Source of the DNA: Deltaproteobacteria bacterium
GTDB lineage: Bacteria > Desulfobacterota > Desulfobacteria > Desulfobacterales > SG8-13
Length of the DNA: 6,757 nt
Reading direction: 5' to 3'
Assembly: GCA_030670715.1 (NCBI GenBank)
Contig: DAOVBC010000127.1
Coordinates: 1 to 6,757, forward strand
The translations under genes were made by a program, and so were the position numbers. Below, in pieces: positions 1-6,566 of this stretch. Each line of letters begins with the position of its first letter. Position 1 is the first letter of the stretch. The notes below the pieces were generated by a model, which saw only the letters and a list, made by a program, of their open reading frames with translations, did not search any database and was not told the origin of the DNA.

Positions 1-180
1 GAAGCGACTTCGATCACCGAGGAACCCCACATCCTGGATACGCTGGCAGAAAGTTATTACCTGAACGGATATTACGAAAAAGCCGTCGAGGCAGCAATGC
101 GTGCAAAGCAAATGGCCACCGATAGGCATACCTACTACGAAAAGCAGCTTAAAAGGTTCCGGAAAGCGGCCGGTTATTAA
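1..180 (+). CDS. C-terminal fragment of a TPR-repeat protein (5' end outside window)
   Basis: The frame is open from the first base and runs 59 codons to a TAA at 178-180. Residues 10-43 fit one tetratricopeptide repeat: a helix with the HILDTLAESYY pattern, the turn Asn-Gly-Tyr-Tyr, then a second helix starting EKAVEAAMRAKQMA. A basic, tyrosine-containing capping helix follows (YYEKQLKRFRKA). TPRs are protein-protein interaction scaffolds. The rest of the protein is missing, so neither its partner nor its location can be given. It lies convergent to the minus-strand genes, with 199 nt between its stop and the stop of the small membrane protein gene, so it is not part of their operon. Confidence is good that this is a real coding end and that it is TPR-like; no specific function is claimed. 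Confidence 0.8.
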   Translation, partial: EATSITEEPHILDTLAESYYLNGYYEKAVEAAMRAKQMATDRHTYYEKQLKRFRKAAGY

Positions 181-208
181 ACTGAACTTAGTTCGCTTCG
201 CTCACAAT

Positions 209-267
209 TGGAATAATGGAACAATGGAATGATGGAATATTGGGTACATTCGTGTTCCATGATTCCA
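209..267. repeat. Phased inverted repeat with TGGAA units (8-bp period)
   Basis: TGG recurs exactly every 8 bp at 209, 217, 225, 233 and 241, and the first four read TGGAA. The opposite arm has TTCCA at 255 and 263, again 8 bp apart. TGGAATGATGGAA (225-237) pairs with TTCCATGATTCCA (255-267) over 13 positions with one G-G mismatch around a 17-nt loop. A further TTCCA lies at 301-305. The element sits in the convergent gap between the TPR gene and the small membrane protein gene, where a hairpin could limit read-through from both sides. There is no adjacent T-run, so a classical terminator is not supported. The remainder of 181-379 holds nothing else that I recognise. Confidence 0.75.
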
Positions 268-379
268 ACATAGCGCTAAAGCTTCACTCCGTGCCCAGCA
301 TTCCATGTAGGCGGCATAAAACCAGTGTCGTTAAAAGCTGCATGATTTCAATATATTATAGAAATCCCGAGACGTTGAG

Positions 380-634
380 TTATCGCTGTTCGTTATCTCT
401 TTTGTCTCTCAGAATTTTGTAATTATCGTATAGCTTTTTCCCACCGCCGATAATCAGGGTGACGGCTACAAAATAGCAACTAAAATAAATAAAGCCCATG
501 GCGCGGGAGAACTGTTCGAAGTGTGCCAGTTTGGGCACGACCTGCGGGATTCGATAAATCATACCGATGCCTGCCAGCACCAGGGCGATGCCCCAAATGG
601 TTTGTATTTTGGCTCGTGATTTATCCATAGTCAT
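380..634 (-). CDS. Small two-helix membrane protein, function unknown
   Basis: This 84-residue protein is not recognised as a named family. A short, partly basic N-terminus is followed by two hydrophobic segments, about residues 11-28 (IWGIALVLAGIGMIY core) and 45-64 (MGFIYFSCYFVAVTLIIGG core). They are joined by a short loop carrying IPQVVPKLAHFEQF, and the tail (residues 66-84) is strongly charged (KKLYDNYKILRDKRDNEQR). The charge pattern suggests a helical hairpin with both ends on the cytoplasmic side. Two starts are possible, ATG at 634 or ATG at 628 (Met3); neither has a clear Shine-Dalgarno sequence, so the start is uncertain by two codons. It is last in the minus-strand run, 155 nt after eamA, with a repeat hairpin between them. 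It could be expressed by read-through or from its own promoter. Protein-like composition and clean membrane helices argue that it is real. Confidence 0.65.
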   Translation of the reverse strand: MTMDKSRAKIQTIWGIALVLAGIGMIYRIPQVVPKLAHFEQFSRAMGFIYFSCYFVAVTLIIGGGKKLYDNYKILRDKRDNEQR

Positions 635-650
635 TTCAGTTGCAATTTAA

Positions 651-717
651 ATTAACCACAGAGAGAAATATATTGATAAATTACACCTCTGTGTACTCCG
701 TGCACTCTGTGGTGAAT
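651..717. repeat. CACAGAG-type hairpin repeat, copy 1 (9-bp period)
   Basis: ACCACAGAG (655-663) is the exact reverse complement of CTCTGTGGT (705-713). The match extends outward to 651-663 / 705-717 with one mismatch. The right arm contains three 9-bp units, CTCTGTGTA (687), CTCCGTGCA (696) and CTCTGTGGT (705); the left arm keeps only one clear unit. The intervening 23 nt are AT-rich. It occupies most of the gap between eamA and the small membrane protein gene. It is related in unit sequence and plan to the element at 1706-1793. It encodes no protein and looks like a dispersed, non-autonomous intergenic element. Apart from it, 718-789 shows nothing I can name. Confidence 0.8.
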
Positions 718-789
718 ATGTGATAATGGATAAAGAATCATACAGATTTTGTCAAACTTAAAACCGGCGGACGAATCAAAGCCATATGA

Positions 790-1689
790 TTATTTTTTCT
801 CACCGGCAGCCGAAATGTAAATAGCAATTAGAATCAGCCCGCCACCGACAAACTTAAACCACGTGAGGCCCTCGTCAAAAATGAAATAGGCCAGAATGGT
901 ACTTCCGATGGGTTCTCCCAACAGACTGACGGCGATCAAGCCGGCACTGAACCACCTCAGGGCCCAGTTGTAACTCGAGTGGCCGATCAGTTGCGTGAAA
1001 AGAGCCATGGCCCAGAAACAGGCGTAGGTGTTCGAGGAAAATCCTGATATCGGCAGTTGACCAATTAAAACAACCGCCCAGAGAATAGCAGCCGCACTGC
1101 CGTAGCAAACAAAAATATAGGCCAGCAGTGATAGTTTGCGCCGCAGGTTTCGCCCCAGGAGCAGATAAACAGCCACACATACACTGCCGGCCAGTGCCAG
1201 GAAATCACCCAGCAGCGCTTTGCCGCCGGTTGCAAAATCGCCGGCACCGATGATGATGCCTCCGGTAACGCTGATGAGAATACCGACCGCTACAATCGGC
1301 TTGATACGCTCTTTGGTAATAAAGGGCGTAAACAACCCGACCCACAGTGGGTTGGTATTGACCAGGACAACGCTGTTTACCACAGAGGTGTAGTTCAATG
1401 ATGAAATCCAGGTGGCAAAATGTAGCGCCAGAAAAAAACCCGATAAAACGGCGAGCAGAATCTCGCGGCGGGAAAGCTCCAGCAGTTCCTCCCGGGCTTT
1501 CAACAATGCGATCGGGGTGATCACCAGGGTGGCCAGCCCCACCCGGTAAGCGGCAATCACCAGGGCGGGAGCGTCCGCAAGGCGCGCAAAAATCGCACCC
1601 GTCGATACGGCAAGCACTCCGGAAAGCAGGGCGAGATAGGGGTTGAAGGGAGGATTACCGGTGATTTCTAACTTCGAAGTGGGGGGCAT
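790..1689 (-). CDS. EamA-family (drug/metabolite transporter superfamily) permease
   Basis: This is a 299-residue integral inner-membrane protein of the usual length for ten-helix DMT carriers. Hydrophobic segments lie near residues 17-35, 42-63, 75-95, 101-122, 129-149, 158-178, 187-208, 222-240, 248-270 and 277-295. They form two EamA halves (about 17-149 and 158-295). The second half ends with the family-typical stretch SLLGEPIGSTILAYFIFDE (residues 255-273), with the Glu-Pro pair at 259-260 and the acidic end before the last helix. The first half carries the matching VVLVNTNPLWVGLFTPFI segment and a conserved-looking Arg49 in helix 2. Family members export amino acids, metabolites or drugs, mostly by proton antiport; the substrate cannot be read from sequence. 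ATG at 1689 is preceded only by a weak GAGA ribosome site. The gene lies 56 nt after the amidase stop, with a CAGAG repeat filling the gap and a second copy beyond its own stop. It may be read from the mutS-amidase transcript. Confidence 0.92.
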   Translation of the reverse strand: MPPTSKLEITGNPPFNPYLALLSGVLAVSTGAIFARLADAPALVIAAYRVGLATLVITPIALLKAREELLELSRREILLAVLSGFFLALHFATWISSLNYTSVVNSVVLVNTNPLWVGLFTPFITKERIKPIVAVGILISVTGGIIIGAGDFATGGKALLGDFLALAGSVCVAVYLLLGRNLRRKLSLLAYIFVCYGSAAAILWAVVLIGQLPISGFSSNTYACFWAMALFTQLIGHSSYNWALRWFSAGLIAVSLLGEPIGSTILAYFIFDEGLTWFKFVGGGLILIAIYISAAGEKK

Positions 1690-1705
1690 ATTTCTCAGTG
1701 CACAT

Positions 1706-1793
1706 ATTCACAACAGAGCGCACAGAGCACACAGAAACCAAATTTTTAAATATTTCTATTACTCTCTGTGATCTCTGCGGTCTCTGCGGTTAA
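1706..1793. repeat. CACAGAG-type hairpin repeat, copy 2, overlapping the amidase 3' end
   Basis: The left arm has three 9-bp units, ACAACAGAG (1710), CGCACAGAG (1719) and CACACAGAA (1728). The right arm has three inverted units, CTCTGTGAT (1764), CTCTGCGGT (1773) and CTCTGCGGT (1782). Between them lie about 27 nt of AT-rich DNA. Outer ends are ATTCAC and GGTTAA, similar to the ends of the copy at 651-717. The arms pair imperfectly at the edges of each unit but share the CAGAG core in all three, so pairing could slip by one unit. The right arm and part of the loop lie inside the amidase reading frame, whose stop (1746-1748) is in the loop. The left edge is 16 nt from the eamA start codon, so the element is effectively the eamA leader. 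Confidence 0.8.
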
Positions 1794-3881
1794 CCCAATC
1801 GCATGATCCTGGGGGTGAACATCCCGGAACGCCGTCGGGTTGGTCTCCTTGATGTATTGTTTCACACCTTTCACAATCCCCTCGCACAGACGCTCCTGAT
1901 ACTTCGGATTGACCAGCCTGCGGCACTCTCTGGGGTTGCTGATAAAAGAGGTTTCAATCAAAACAGAGGGCATCTGTGCTCCCAGCAGCACGTAAAACGG
2001 CGCCTGTTTTACTCCCTTGTCTTTAACGCGGGAGTAGCCTTTTTTCTTTAAATGCAGGGTAACGGAATCCTGAATATGGGCGGCCAGTCGGCTCGACTCA
2101 TTGATTTTGGCATTATGCATAAGCGAAAAAAGGATTTTTTCCAGGTCGCTGATGTTGTTGGTCGATGTGGCATTCTCCTTGGCCGCCACGCGTTTTGCTT
2201 CTTCATCGGAGGCCATGTTCAAAAAATAGGTCGAAATCCCGTAGGCCCGGCGGTCCCGATTGGCATTGGTGTGGATCGAGATAAAAAGGTCCGCATTTTT
2301 TGTGTTGGCAAAAGCGGTCCGCTCTTCAAGAGTCAGGAAGCGGTCGCTGTTGCGGGTCATGATCACTTCACATTTCAGCTCCTTTCGAAGCTTTCTGGCA
2401 AGGCGTTTGGCAATCTGCAACACTACTTTTTTCTCGTGAACCCCTTTCAGGCATCCCGGTGCACCATAATCTCTGCCGCCGTGCCCGGGATCGATCACGA
2501 TCCGTCGCACACCGAGAGAAAGCTGTCTGACAATGTCATCGGTCGTTACCCGGGGATCAACCCGGGCGATTTTCGGATTCGGTTTTGCGTTCTTTTCAGG
2601 TCGATCCGCACCGGCACCCCCTTTCCCTCTAATATCCATCACAATCCTGAAGGGGTCTTTGAGGGTAAAAATATCATAGGTTTTAATCGATTTAATATCG
2701 GTGACGACTCTCACAGCGGTTGGGGAATATTGACCGGCCCTGGCATGTTCGAGGAGGTCATCGCCAATGGGAATAATTTTTTGAATGTTTTCTCCGAGAC
2801 GACTGTGATGAAAATCAACATACAGTCGCTGGGGTTTTTTGAGAGAGGGGTCTTTCTTCAATAATTTATAGGTAAAGGTCGTTTCCCGATCCAAATCGAT
2901 TACCAGACGCGTATAATTTGGATTGGACCAGAATCGCATGCCGGTTACCGTCGCCAACCTTCCCAGAGCGGCATTTGAGACATTATTCTCCGGTTCTTTT
3001 TTGGGTGTGGACAATTTTGGGGTTGGCGGATTTTTATGCGTTGTATCAGAGGTTTTTTCTCTATCGCCACTGCCATTTTTTATGACTGCCAGAAGATTTT
3101 CATCCCGCTTGATCGCATCGATCGCTGCAGCGGCCTTTTTCTTATACCCGCTTTTCGGGTATCGCTGAACAATGCGCTTAAAATTCTCAAGTGCCTGTTG
3201 TCGATCTGAATCATTATACGAGTGTTTGTAGAGTTCATAATAAAGTGAACCTGACATGAACAGGCTGGCTGCCGCCCAGGGACCGGAAGGGTCGTGGCGG
3301 TATACGGCGTCAAATTTCTCGATACAATGCAGCCATTTATCACGATATTTTTGCTTTCCGGGATGATTCAGCAATGATTGGTAACAGGCCTCGGCGCGAT
3401 GGAACCTCTCTTTAGTAGACGGGGATTTACCGGAGGCCGATTTACGGTGGGCCTGCTTTTTATCTCCGGACTTACTGCTGTCTTGAGAGGCGAGACGGGT
3501 CGCTTTCTTGGCGCGATCATAATAACCGCTGTTCGGAAACCGCTTGACGATGCGTTCGAAGTGATCGATGGCTTCTTTTCGATCGGAGTGTTTACCGGAA
3601 CGTTTATAAAGTTCAAAATAGAGGGTACCCGTCATATAAAGACCGGCGGCTGTCCATTGACCGGAAGGATCACGTCGATAGACTTCTCGAAATTTATCTA
3701 TGCACTTCATCCAGTTGTAACGGTATTTTTGCTTTTGAGGATCTTTTCGAAGCTTTTGATAGCAGGCTTCGGCCTGAAAGTAGCTCTCACCGCCTGTCGC
3801 AGCCGACAACCAGGGCGGCCTGCTCCAGTACAACAGACAACCAACAACCAGCACGAATACGAGTGTTTTTTTAATTCTCAT
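1746..3881 (-). CDS. Periplasmic N-acetylmuramoyl-L-alanine amidase, AmiC-like, with TPR-like N-terminus and AMIN domain
   Basis: This 711-residue zinc amidase cleaves the bond between N-acetylmuramic acid and L-alanine in peptidoglycan, a daughter-cell separation and wall-turnover activity. Residues 1-28 look like a signal peptide: a basic start (MRIKK), a hydrophobic core and an Ala-Ala end near 27-28. Residues 37-127 and 163-253 are two copies of a helical TPR-like module. A low-complexity Lys/Ser/Pro-rich linker follows (about 257-302). Residues 305-418 fit an AMIN domain (TRLVIDLD, LYVDFHHSRL, RIVMDIRG strands), which targets such enzymes to septal wall or envelope partners. Amidase_3 occupies about 460-685, with the expected zinc and catalytic residues visible: His467 in DPGHGG, Glu483, His537 in SIHTNA and Glu643 in LIETSFISN. 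The ATG is 3 nt past the mutS stop with an AGAAG abutting it, so translational coupling is likely. The last 15 residues come from repeat DNA. It is longer than E. coli AmiC because of the N-terminal module. Confidence 0.95.
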   Translation of the reverse strand: MRIKKTLVFVLVVGCLLYWSRPPWLSAATGGESYFQAEACYQKLRKDPQKQKYRYNWMKCIDKFREVYRRDPSGQWTAAGLYMTGTLYFELYKRSGKHSDRKEAIDHFERIVKRFPNSGYYDRAKKATRLASQDSSKSGDKKQAHRKSASGKSPSTKERFHRAEACYQSLLNHPGKQKYRDKWLHCIEKFDAVYRHDPSGPWAAASLFMSGSLYYELYKHSYNDSDRQQALENFKRIVQRYPKSGYKKKAAAAIDAIKRDENLLAVIKNGSGDREKTSDTTHKNPPTPKLSTPKKEPENNVSNAALGRLATVTGMRFWSNPNYTRLVIDLDRETTFTYKLLKKDPSLKKPQRLYVDFHHSRLGENIQKIIPIGDDLLEHARAGQYSPTAVRVVTDIKSIKTYDIFTLKDPFRIVMDIRGKGGAGADRPEKNAKPNPKIARVDPRVTTDDIVRQLSLGVRRIVIDPGHGGRDYGAPGCLKGVHEKKVVLQIAKRLARKLRKELKCEVIMTRNSDRFLTLEERTAFANTKNADLFISIHTNANRDRRAYGISTYFLNMASDEEAKRVAAKENATSTNNISDLEKILFSLMHNAKINESSRLAAHIQDSVTLHLKKKGYSRVKDKGVKQAPFYVLLGAQMPSVLIETSFISNPRECRRLVNPKYQERLCEGIVKGVKQYIKETNPTAFRDVHPQDHAIGLTAETAEITESNRNI
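3123..3773 (-). repeat. Tandem duplication inside the amidase gene (TPR-like module)
   Basis: Residues 37-127 (3501-3773) and 163-253 (3123-3395) align without a gap at a constant offset of 126 residues (378 bp). Shared landmarks are AEACYQ, KQKYR, W-x-x-C-I, VYR-x-DPSG-x-W, LY-x-ELYK and RIV-x-R-[FY]P-x-SGY. A variable Lys/Ser-rich spacer (about 128-162) separates them. The DNA of the two copies has diverged widely, so the duplication is old. Each copy ends in a helix pair resembling a TPR of the YbgF/outer-membrane assembly type. Each keeps two cysteines 20 residues apart (40/60 and 166/186). Confidence 0.85.
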
Positions 3882-3884
3882 CTT

Positions 3885-6512
3885 CTAATTGGACACGTCT
3901 TTGGCAAGTTCCTTCAGTTCATCAAGATAGTTCAGGGCTTCAAGGGGTGTCATAGCTGCTACATCGATTCGGCTCAACTTTTCGACGATTGTGTCCCGGG
4001 GTTTGCGAAAGAGGTTCAGTTGCACCGCCTCTACCATTGAATTTGATTCCTCCGGCGAAACACTTGCAGAAGGTTTCAGGTTGCCGGCGCTGTTTTCAAC
4101 ACTGACAAGAATTTTCTTGGCCCGCTTTATGACGTTCCCGGGTATTCCTGCCAGACGAGCAACCTGTATCCCGTAACTCCGGTTCGTTCCTCCTTCCGCC
4201 AGTTTCCTCAAAAATATAATTTCATCGTTCCATTCTTTTACGGCAATATTGTAATTTTTCACTCGCCGTTTGGTCTGCGCCAGTTCTGTTAATTCATGGT
4301 AATGGGTGGCAAACAGTGTTTTCACACCTGTTCCATGCAGGTCGTGCAGATATTCTGCAACAGCCCAGGCGATACTGAGGCCATCAAATGTACTGGTTCC
4401 CCGTCCGATTTCATCCAAAATTACCAGACTCCGGCCAGTGGCATTGTTTAATATATTGGCCGTCTCCTGCATTTCCACCATATAAGTGCTCTGCCCCTGG
4501 GACAGATTGTCCAGAGCGCCAACCCGGGTAAAAATACGATCCGTGATACATACCGATGCTTTACCGGCCGGTACAAAACTGCCCATATGGGCCATCAATA
4601 ACTGGAGTGCAACCTGACGCAGAACTGTTGATTTTCCGGCCATGTTAGGGCCGGTAATGATCAGTATCTGGTTATCGTCATTGTCCAGCCGGATGGTATT
4701 CGGCACGAAGCGCTCGCCGACAATCATTTTCTCAATGACCGGGTGGCGACCGTCCTCAATGTAAATGTAACCCTCCTGGTTGAAATACGGACGGCAGTAG
4801 TCGTTCTGATCGGCCACTTCGGCCAGATTCAGCAAGCAGTCCAACCGGGCAATAAATTGCGCAAGCTGTTGAATATCGCTGTTTTTTTTAATGACTTCCG
4901 AGCGTATTCGGTTAAATATCTCGTACTCCAGATCAGCCCGTTGCTCTTCAGCATTTAACACTTTGGCCTCAAAGGATTTGAGTTCATCGGTAATATATCG
5001 TTCCGCATTGACCAAGGTCTGTTTGCGGACATAATGCACCGGAACATCGCTCAATCGTGTTTTCGGGATTTCGATGTAATACCCAAAGACCCTGTTATAC
5101 CGGACTTTCAGGGCATTGATGCCGGTGGTTTCCCTTTCGCGGACTTCCAGCTGGGCCAACCAGCCTTTACCATCGCGGCTGATTTGAACCAGCTCATCCA
5201 GATTTTTGTCGAAACCGGATTTGATCAATCCACCTTCCTGAACGGTCAAAGGGGGATCTTCCCGGATGGCACAGTCAAGCAGGGCTGCCAGTTCCATCAG
5301 ATGGTCATCATTTTCTTCCAACTGAAAGGGCGCTGCATTGAGTTGTGACACCAGAGATTTTATGGCCGGAAACATCATCAGTGATCGTTTCAGGGCCACC
5401 AGATCCCTGGCATTGCACTGTCCCATGGTAATTTTACTTCCGAGGCGCTCGAGATCATAGATGGACTTCAGCCCTTCACGCAGGCTTTTGCGGGCATGTT
5501 GGTTTTTCTTTACCTCCTCGACCGCATCCAATCGCAATTCGATCTCCTGCACATCCAGGCCGGGATATCGCAACCACTCTTTCAGCATTCGTCCGCCCAT
5601 GGCGGTGACGGTGCGGTCGATGACGCTGAGCAGCGTGCCCCGACGGGATCCGGTGCGGATGTTAGCCATCAGTTCCAGATTTCGGCAGCTGAGATCATCC
5701 AACCACAGGAAGTGATCCAGAAAGTAGGTTTTAAGGCCGTTGATATGCTCTATTTTTTGTTTCTGAGTCTCGCGAACGTATTCCAGCAGCGCACCGGCTG
5801 CGCTGACTCCGGATTTGAGTCCTTCACAGCCGAACCCTTCCAGCGACACCGTATTAAATTGCCTCAACAGACTGTTGCGCGCTTTTTTGAACTCGAAGGA
5901 CCGATCATCTACAAATGTCAGGGCCCGTTCACCCACAGAGTCAAGGAAGGCGGAAAAATGCGGATCACGCCTCGAAGAGTCCGGCAGAATAATTTCACTG
6001 GGTGAAATTCGCAGACTCTCTCCGATCACCTGATCAAGGTTGTCCGCCTGGGTCACTCGAAAAGTGCCGGTGGACAAATCCAGATAGGCGAGCCCTGCTG
6101 TAACCGCATTGTTTGCGACGGAAAGGATAAAATTATTCGTTTTTTCTTCCAATAATTCATTTTCAACGATCATGCCGGGCGTTATCACCCGCACAACTTC
6201 CCTTTTCACCAGTCCTTTTGATATTGCCGGATCTTCGACCTGATCGCAAACCGCTACTTTGCGACCGGCTTCAATGAGGCGTGCAATATATCCCTTCGCG
6301 GCTTTATGGGGGACACCGCACATGGGGATCGGTATTTCATCTTTTTTGTTCCTGGAAGTCAGGGTAATTTCAAGAATTCCGGAGGCAACCTCGGCATCTT
6401 CAAAAAACATTTCATAAAAATCGCCCATCCGGTAGAACAAAATGGCGTCCGGATACTGCCCTTTAATGGACAGATACTGCTTCATCATCGGTGTTGTTTT
6501 GGGAGGGCTCAT
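3885..6512 (-). CDS. mutS: DNA mismatch repair protein MutS
   Basis: This 875-residue protein recognises base mismatches and small loops and, on ATP binding, recruits MutL. The domains are complete. The N-terminal mismatch-binding domain has the Phe-x-Glu wedge at Phe32-Tyr33-Glu34 (DFYEMF). Connector, core/lever and clamp regions follow (about 125-560). The ATPase domain has Walker A GPNMAGKST (621-629), the signature DNLSQGQSTYMVEM (668-681), Walker B VILDE (697-701) followed by IGRGTSTFDG, and the ATHYHE motif (735-740). The helix-turn-helix dimer region is near 777-802. A QLNLF pentapeptide (831-835, bases 4008-4022) matches the beta-clamp binding consensus. The tail at 850-870 resembles the MutS tetramerisation helices. 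ATG at 6512 is the first possible start, because an in-frame TGA lies two codons upstream (6516-6518). No clear Shine-Dalgarno precedes it, and Met9/Met10 is a less likely alternative. It leads the minus-strand run and stops 3 nt before the amidase. Confidence 0.98.
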   Translation of the reverse strand: MSPPKTTPMMKQYLSIKGQYPDAILFYRMGDFYEMFFEDAEVASGILEITLTSRNKKDEIPIPMCGVPHKAAKGYIARLIEAGRKVAVCDQVEDPAISKGLVKREVVRVITPGMIVENELLEEKTNNFILSVANNAVTAGLAYLDLSTGTFRVTQADNLDQVIGESLRISPSEIILPDSSRRDPHFSAFLDSVGERALTFVDDRSFEFKKARNSLLRQFNTVSLEGFGCEGLKSGVSAAGALLEYVRETQKQKIEHINGLKTYFLDHFLWLDDLSCRNLELMANIRTGSRRGTLLSVIDRTVTAMGGRMLKEWLRYPGLDVQEIELRLDAVEEVKKNQHARKSLREGLKSIYDLERLGSKITMGQCNARDLVALKRSLMMFPAIKSLVSQLNAAPFQLEENDDHLMELAALLDCAIREDPPLTVQEGGLIKSGFDKNLDELVQISRDGKGWLAQLEVRERETTGINALKVRYNRVFGYYIEIPKTRLSDVPVHYVRKQTLVNAERYITDELKSFEAKVLNAEEQRADLEYEIFNRIRSEVIKKNSDIQQLAQFIARLDCLLNLAEVADQNDYCRPYFNQEGYIYIEDGRHPVIEKMIVGERFVPNTIRLDNDDNQILIITGPNMAGKSTVLRQVALQLLMAHMGSFVPAGKASVCITDRIFTRVGALDNLSQGQSTYMVEMQETANILNNATGRSLVILDEIGRGTSTFDGLSIAWAVAEYLHDLHGTGVKTLFATHYHELTELAQTKRRVKNYNIAVKEWNDEIIFLRKLAEGGTNRSYGIQVARLAGIPGNVIKRAKKILVSVENSAGNLKPSASVSPEESNSMVEAVQLNLFRKPRDTIVEKLSRIDVAAMTPLEALNYLDELKELAKDVSN

Positions 6513-6566
6513 GGATCAAGGTGTAGTTTAGGCGACAGCCGCAGTGTCGAATATTCCATGGTGACT

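Noticed and set aside
181..379. Intrinsic terminator between the convergent genes
   Set aside because: The 225-267 hairpin is AT-rich with a mismatch and is not followed by a T-run on either strand.
216..422. Plus-strand 68-codon open frame in the convergent gap
   Set aside because: It starts inside the TGGAA repeat and runs into the 3' end of the small membrane protein gene. The protein has no coherent hydrophobic or domain pattern, so it is best read as repeat-derived noise.
651..1793. Possible CRISPR array or tandem-repeat array
   Set aside because: The units are only 9 bp, arranged in inverted arms with no unique spacers of 25-40 bp and no cas genes nearby.
651..1793. eamA as a composite transposon or integron-like cassette
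   Set aside because: There is no transposase, recombinase or target-site duplication, and the repeats lack a recognisable insertion-sequence end. Only the bracketing arrangement itself is supported and is reported as a finding.
2052..2864. Long plus-strand open frame (270 codons), with another at 3378-4040 (220 codons)
   Set aside because: Both are antisense to the amidase/mutS coding region, where the opposite frame is unambiguously real with intact AMIN and Amidase_3 motifs. Their translations have no recognisable domain or plausible ribosome site.
4008..4022. QLNLF clamp-binding motif of MutS as a novelty
   Set aside because: A beta-clamp binding pentapeptide at this place is expected for bacterial MutS, so it is noted in the gene entry only.
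6533..6549. Small hairpin CGACA/TGTCG just upstream of the mutS start
   Set aside because: A five-base-pair stem with a seven-base loop is expected often by chance and has no T-run or known motif.
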